From a virus, in the IMG/VR virus record IMGVR_UViG_3300025093_000134, positions 1 through 22,890 of that record: a DNA stretch of 22,890 bases; one strand, 5' to 3'. Made by a program: the position numbers and the translations under genes. This document shows positions 20,127 to 22,890 of this stretch, piece after piece (positions within the stretch are counted from its first letter, which is position 1; every line of letters starts with the position of its first letter). The notes beneath the pieces are model-generated. The model ran no database searches. It saw nothing but the letters and a program-made list of their open reading frames with translations, and was not told the DNA's origin.

Positions 20127-20284
20127 TCCTCTTCGACCCAGTATCCGATGGTCGTTTCTTGTTCGATAAAACCCATCAAATTGGCGAGAGCTTCGTCCAG
20201 AAGTTTTTGATCTTCTTCTGAAAGTTTCTCTACGATCTCGTCGACTTCACTATCGACATGATCTTTTGACTCTTCAGACATCAT
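20084..20284 (-). CDS. Small acidic protein
   Basis: 66 residues from ATG 20284 (a second ATG follows at 20281), overlapping the upstream gene stop by 11 nt. An upstream extension would lie entirely inside the upstream gene in another frame and has no coding character. Very acidic helical start ('SEESKDHVDSEVDEIVEKLS', 'EEDQKLLDEALANLMGF'), no motif known to me. Last gene of the minus-strand unit led by the helicase; a role in replication is only inferred from that position. Confidence 0.6.
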   Translation of the reverse strand: MMSEESKDHVDSEVDEIVEKLSEEDQKLLDEALANLMGFIEQETTIGYWVEEDQDMSDKNRQPSSE

Positions 20285-20465
20285 CAAACTCCTGGAGGTA
20301 CGCTTGGCGAGCTTCTTCGTTAATTCTTTTGCGAAGATAAGCAATTTTATCGTCGACGAGATGGGCGCTTGAGACATATGTAGCGCATGTAAATCCATCA
20401 CGTTTAAGTTCTACTCTTATCAGCTCAGGGCCTTGTGTGTCGATAGAGATTTTCTCTTCACTCAC
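20274..20465 (-). CDS. Small hypothetical protein
   Basis: 63 residues with GTG 20465 overlapping the upstream stop as GTGA, which makes this start more likely than the TTG five codons earlier. It reads 'MSEEKISIDTQGPELIRVEL' and later 'HLVDDKIAYLRKRINEEARQ'. Alpha/beta, no motif recognised. In the same operon as the helicase and coupled to the membrane winged-helix-like gene. Confidence 0.65.
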   Translation of the reverse strand: MSEEKISIDTQGPELIRVELKRDGFTCATYVSSAHLVDDKIAYLRKRINEEARQAYLQEFDDV

Positions 20466-21013
20466 GTCGGGTCTTTCCAAGGGTTTTCGGGAACTGGTGC
20501 TGTTTGTCGAGGCGCTGTTACCTGAGCTAACTGAGCCGCACGAATAATCTGACGATGCTGCTCGAGTTCTTGAGAAAGGGCTGCGGTCTGTTGTTTGGCC
20601 CAGTTTTGAGCGTTGTTAGTAAGTTCGTCTAACACGCTTGAGCTGTGTGGGAAATTAAAAGTTGTTCCTACTCCTTTGTTGTTATTTATTTTAGTTGCGC
20701 CAGTAGTTTCAGCTAGTGCAGAAAGAAAGCCGTGCGCTTGATCGATGCTGACATTTGCGATGAAAGAAAGTTCAACGGGATCAACTAAACCACGATTTTT
20801 TTCGTATAAAGCACTGAAAGCCCCGCTGACTCGATGAGCAATATCTGAACCTTCACGAGAGCGTAAAGCCTTCTTGTCAGCAATAGACACACCAGCTAAA
20901 ACCCCTCCCATAAAAGTGAGAGGGGCACCGACAAACTGAGGTGCTGTAATCGCTGTGGCAACAGCAGCAGCGCCACCAAAGAAGATGGTCAGAGGAAAGA
21001 ACTTAAGTGCCAT
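20462..21013 (-). CDS. Membrane-anchored protein with winged-helix-like domain
   Basis: 183 residues from ATG 21013, overlapping the helicase stop by 11 nt; a longer frame back to 21097 is a shadow of the helicase. The N-terminus has two hydrophobic segments ('MALKFFPLTIFFGGAAAVAT' and 'VGAPLTFMGGVLAGVSI') that form a membrane hairpin. Residues ~60-120 ('HRVSGAFSALYEKNRGLVDP', 'SIDQAHGFLSALAETTGATK', then strand 'GVGTTFNF') look like a winged helix. The rest is a Gln/Ala-rich helix that may coil ('NWAKQQTAALSQELEQHRQI'). No family recognised. Its position directly after the helicase suggests tethering DNA or the replication machinery to the membrane, which is inference. Confidence 0.6.
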   Translation of the reverse strand: MALKFFPLTIFFGGAAAVATAITAPQFVGAPLTFMGGVLAGVSIADKKALRSREGSDIAHRVSGAFSALYEKNRGLVDPVELSFIANVSIDQAHGFLSALAETTGATKINNNKGVGTTFNFPHSSSVLDELTNNAQNWAKQQTAALSQELEQHRQIIRAAQLAQVTAPRQTAPVPENPWKDPT

Positions 21014-22890
21014 CGTGCTTTTGAAAAGAAGATTCCCATTTAGAAAAGTCAGGCTCCTGAGCGAACTCCACAGGGTTCGGAAGCCGTGTATCACCATGAG
21101 AGGCGCGATCAGATGTTAGATCAAAAGGTTTGAGACGCAAACCTTTGATTGCAGGCATGCCTGATTTTGTTGTTGCTTTGCAATGAGGCAGCTTCAGGAT
21201 GTTGCATAGAGTCTCTAACGTTCTCTCTACAAAGCGGGGTTTAGCAGCAGGTTTGTACCCGCAAGCTTTGCAGAAGTTGGCGTAACTCGCGTACAGCTCG
21301 GTATATGCGTTTTTGACGAACATACCTTTTTCTGACTCATCCGTGCTCGGTCGTGCTGCACCACGACCCACATGTGTGGCTGTATTAGGTGCGTAAAGGC
21401 AGCACTCTCCCATCCATGCGACGTACTGATTGTTGAAAACCAAAGCATCGATGTTGGTCTGAGCCAGCGAGGGAGCGTGTTTTACAGGGTTGGCAAGAAC
21501 GTCCCGCATCTCGGCAAAGGGCATTGATAAAGCCCATGAGACGATGCCTGGGAGTTCCTCAACGAAGTCACCTTCAAGCCTGTCGTCGTAAACATCTAGA
21601 AGCTGTCGACGCTGACTTGGAGGAACAACTTTGTCCATAACGATTGTCAGACGCCGTCGTTCGAGACCGCTGGTGGAATCATTAGAGCTGATGTGTTCAT
21701 TACTGGCAATGCAGACCAGACACTCAGGCTTAAAACTAATAATTTCTTTGCCGTACTTCCGCTCTGCACGGAGTGTGTCAGACGCCGAGGTCAGTTTTTT
21801 CAAAACGTCCATGCGTTTGTTGTAGTTCGATTCGTCCGTAAGGAGCAGAAGACGCTTGCCAATCAGGTTGTAAGTTTCAAATTTATTCTGCTCGATCAGC
21901 TCCAAGCTCGAGGTGTGGGTGCTATTGAAACCAGCAAGCGCAATCATGAGCTGCTGCATCGTTGACTTACCGGTTCCACCTGGGCCAACTAAGTGGAGGA
22001 ATCGTTCGCCAGAGGTGTAGCCAGTCAAAAGGGCTCTGGAAAAAGCTTGAATCAGTTTTGCTTGACCCTTACGGAGAGAGTCGTCCATCCAAGCCCGAAA
22101 CTTTGGACATTTGCGATCTTGATCCCACTCGTAAAGAAGACGGGACCGGAAGTAAAGCTCTTTGTTTTTGCCTGGTTCGAACTCGAAGCTGTCGCTGTCT
22201 AGTGCACCATTAGCAAAAGGAATGTGCTTTCTGCCCTTACTGAAAATGCTCGTCCGACCACCGTCAAGAGACTTAAGCATTTTTGCCTGAAGCATCGCGT
22301 ACACACTGTTGACAGTGGAAGCTGCATATTTGGGCAACACTCCAGCTGACACGAAAGTGTCTAATGCATTAACAATGCGCCTTTTGACGTGCATTTCGTC
22401 TTGCACATACCAAATACCTGTGTCCTCGTCATAGGTATAAAAGTTGTCGTGGGTGCTGTCGTATAGATAATTATCGCCTTGATTTGTAGCGATTATTTCG
22501 GCTACGTCGTTCTCTGCGAAGGCTCTTTTTTGTTCAGTTGCGTTCTGCAGATTTACTAATTGTGCGGGCGTCTCTGGAACAGCGGTTTCTTTGTTTGTCA
22601 TTGTTGTTTTTGTTGATGTTGTTGTAGGTTTTTCCGAAGATTTTTCATCGAGAGAGAAATCATCGAAAGTCAAAATAGAATCAAAAGCTTTAGCTCGTGC
22701 CTGCTTTACTGATTCCTCGATGTCGCTGGGGACGACATCTTTGAAGGTGTCGATGTCGACGGATTTGAGCCGTTTCCAGGCTGCAATATCGTCATGCTCC
22801 GATGCCATAACGATAGCTGGTCTGATCGTCTCAACATCTCGAATGCTCTCGACGATGCGAGTAAATTTGCCGTCTACCTCCGCTGGATAC
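21003..22890 (-). CDS. D5/P4-like SF3 replicative helicase, partial at right edge
   Basis: The frame is open past the window end, so an N-terminal part, perhaps a primase domain, lies beyond it. The first Met in the window is at 22808 (601 residues to TAA 21003). Numbered from that Met: a Thr/Lys linker at ~60-80; D5_N-type region ~100-240 ('DNFYTYDEDTGIWY', 'IPFANGALD'); SF3 ATPase with Walker A G275-P-G-G-T-G-K281-S-T, Walker B 'LLLLTDE' (D325-E326), motif C 'VCIASNEH' (N370) and likely Arg finger 'ERRRLTI'; then a C-terminal winged-helix-like region. This is the phage/plasmid primase-helicase family that loads at and unwinds the origin. It heads the minus-strand unit of four genes. Confidence 0.88.
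   Translation of the reverse strand, partial: YPAEVDGKFTRIVESIRDVETIRPAIVMASEHDDIAAWKRLKSVDIDTFKDVVPSDIEESVKQARAKAFDSILTFDDFSLDEKSSEKPTTTSTKTTMTNKETAVPETPAQLVNLQNATEQKRAFAENDVAEIIATNQGDNYLYDSTHDNFYTYDEDTGIWYVQDEMHVKRRIVNALDTFVSAGVLPKYAASTVNSVYAMLQAKMLKSLDGGRTSIFSKGRKHIPFANGALDSDSFEFEPGKNKELYFRSRLLYEWDQDRKCPKFRAWMDDSLRKGQAKLIQAFSRALLTGYTSGERFLHLVGPGGTGKSTMQQLMIALAGFNSTHTSSLELIEQNKFETYNLIGKRLLLLTDESNYNKRMDVLKKLTSASDTLRAERKYGKEIISFKPECLVCIASNEHISSNDSTSGLERRRLTIVMDKVVPPSQRRQLLDVYDDRLEGDFVEELPGIVSWALSMPFAEMRDVLANPVKHAPSLAQTNIDALVFNNQYVAWMGECCLYAPNTATHVGRGAARPSTDESEKGMFVKNAYTELYASYANFCKACGYKPAAKPRFVERTLETLCNILKLPHCKATTKSGMPAIKGLRLKPFDLTSDRASHGDTRLPNPVEFAQEPDFSKWESSFQKHDGT

Noticed and set aside
20285-20401. 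N-terminal extension of the acidic protein at 20084
   Set aside because: Shadow of the upstream 63-residue gene; start at ATG 20284 fits the operon overlaps.
22165-22190. GGTTCGAACTC resembling a tRNA T-arm
   Set aside because: Inside the intact helicase gene; no acceptor or anticodon stems fit. No tRNA gene was found in the window.

Overview
The window looks like part of a tailed-phage genome, most likely a phage of marine picocyanobacteria (Synechococcus or Prochlorococcus type). It is densely packed. It carries large tail-fibre-like genes, a ThyX thymidylate synthase, a C39-type peptidase, a mannose-6-phosphate-isomerase-type cupin, an SF3 (D5/P4-like) helicase and three HNH-type genes. 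It also carries many tiny basic or secreted proteins of kinds I remember from marine cyanophages. No capsid, portal, terminase or tail-tube gene is visible, so the phage family cannot be fixed from this window. Most genes lack a strong Shine-Dalgarno site, which fits a cyanobacterial host. All family assignments are by eye from motifs; no search was run.

Layout. (1) 1-1236, minus strand: an HNH-HTH protein, a winged-helix protein and an unknown partial gene, unusually heavily overlapped. (2) 1237-1585: a noncoding divergent region with a striking dyad-symmetric element at 1424-1465, then a tiny plus-strand gene. (3) 1799-12458, plus strand: the virion fibre region. It starts with a 270-aa structural protein, then a fibre cassette (162-aa, 262-aa and 1203-aa proteins). 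A tail-fibre-assembly-like protein follows, then a second paralogous cassette (165-aa, 262-aa and 951-aa proteins). (4) 12505-16821: mixed-strand small genes. These include an HNH nuclease, holin-like and other membrane proteins, secreted proteins, small basic proteins of the DUF5872/'CWDGY' kind, the cupin, and a protein with a tandem-repeated acidic tail. (5) 16900-20126, plus strand: a beta-rich protein, a C39 peptidase (lysin candidate), a short HNH, proline/methionine-rich small proteins and ThyX. (6) 20084-22890, minus strand: the SF3 helicase, whose 5' end lies beyond the window, followed by a membrane-anchored winged-helix-like protein and two small acidic proteins.

How it works together. 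The duplicated fibre cassettes probably build two alternative or co-assembled receptor-binding fibres. The 262-aa proteins look like trimeric coiled-coil stalks. The large proteins are strings of LamG, SPRY and other beta-sandwich lectin-like domains. The small-gene block and the peptidase probably serve lysis and virion accessory roles. ThyX and the helicase serve nucleotide supply and DNA replication. All four convergent gene pairs overlap at their 3' ends, leaving no room for ordinary terminators.

The observations I rate highest are the dyad element at 1424-1465, the domain relocation between the two big fibre proteins, the out-of-frame HNH/winged-helix overlap, the 104-nt antisense coding overlap at 14084-14187, the missing start codon of the secreted protein near 14590, and the hairpin just upstream of thyX.
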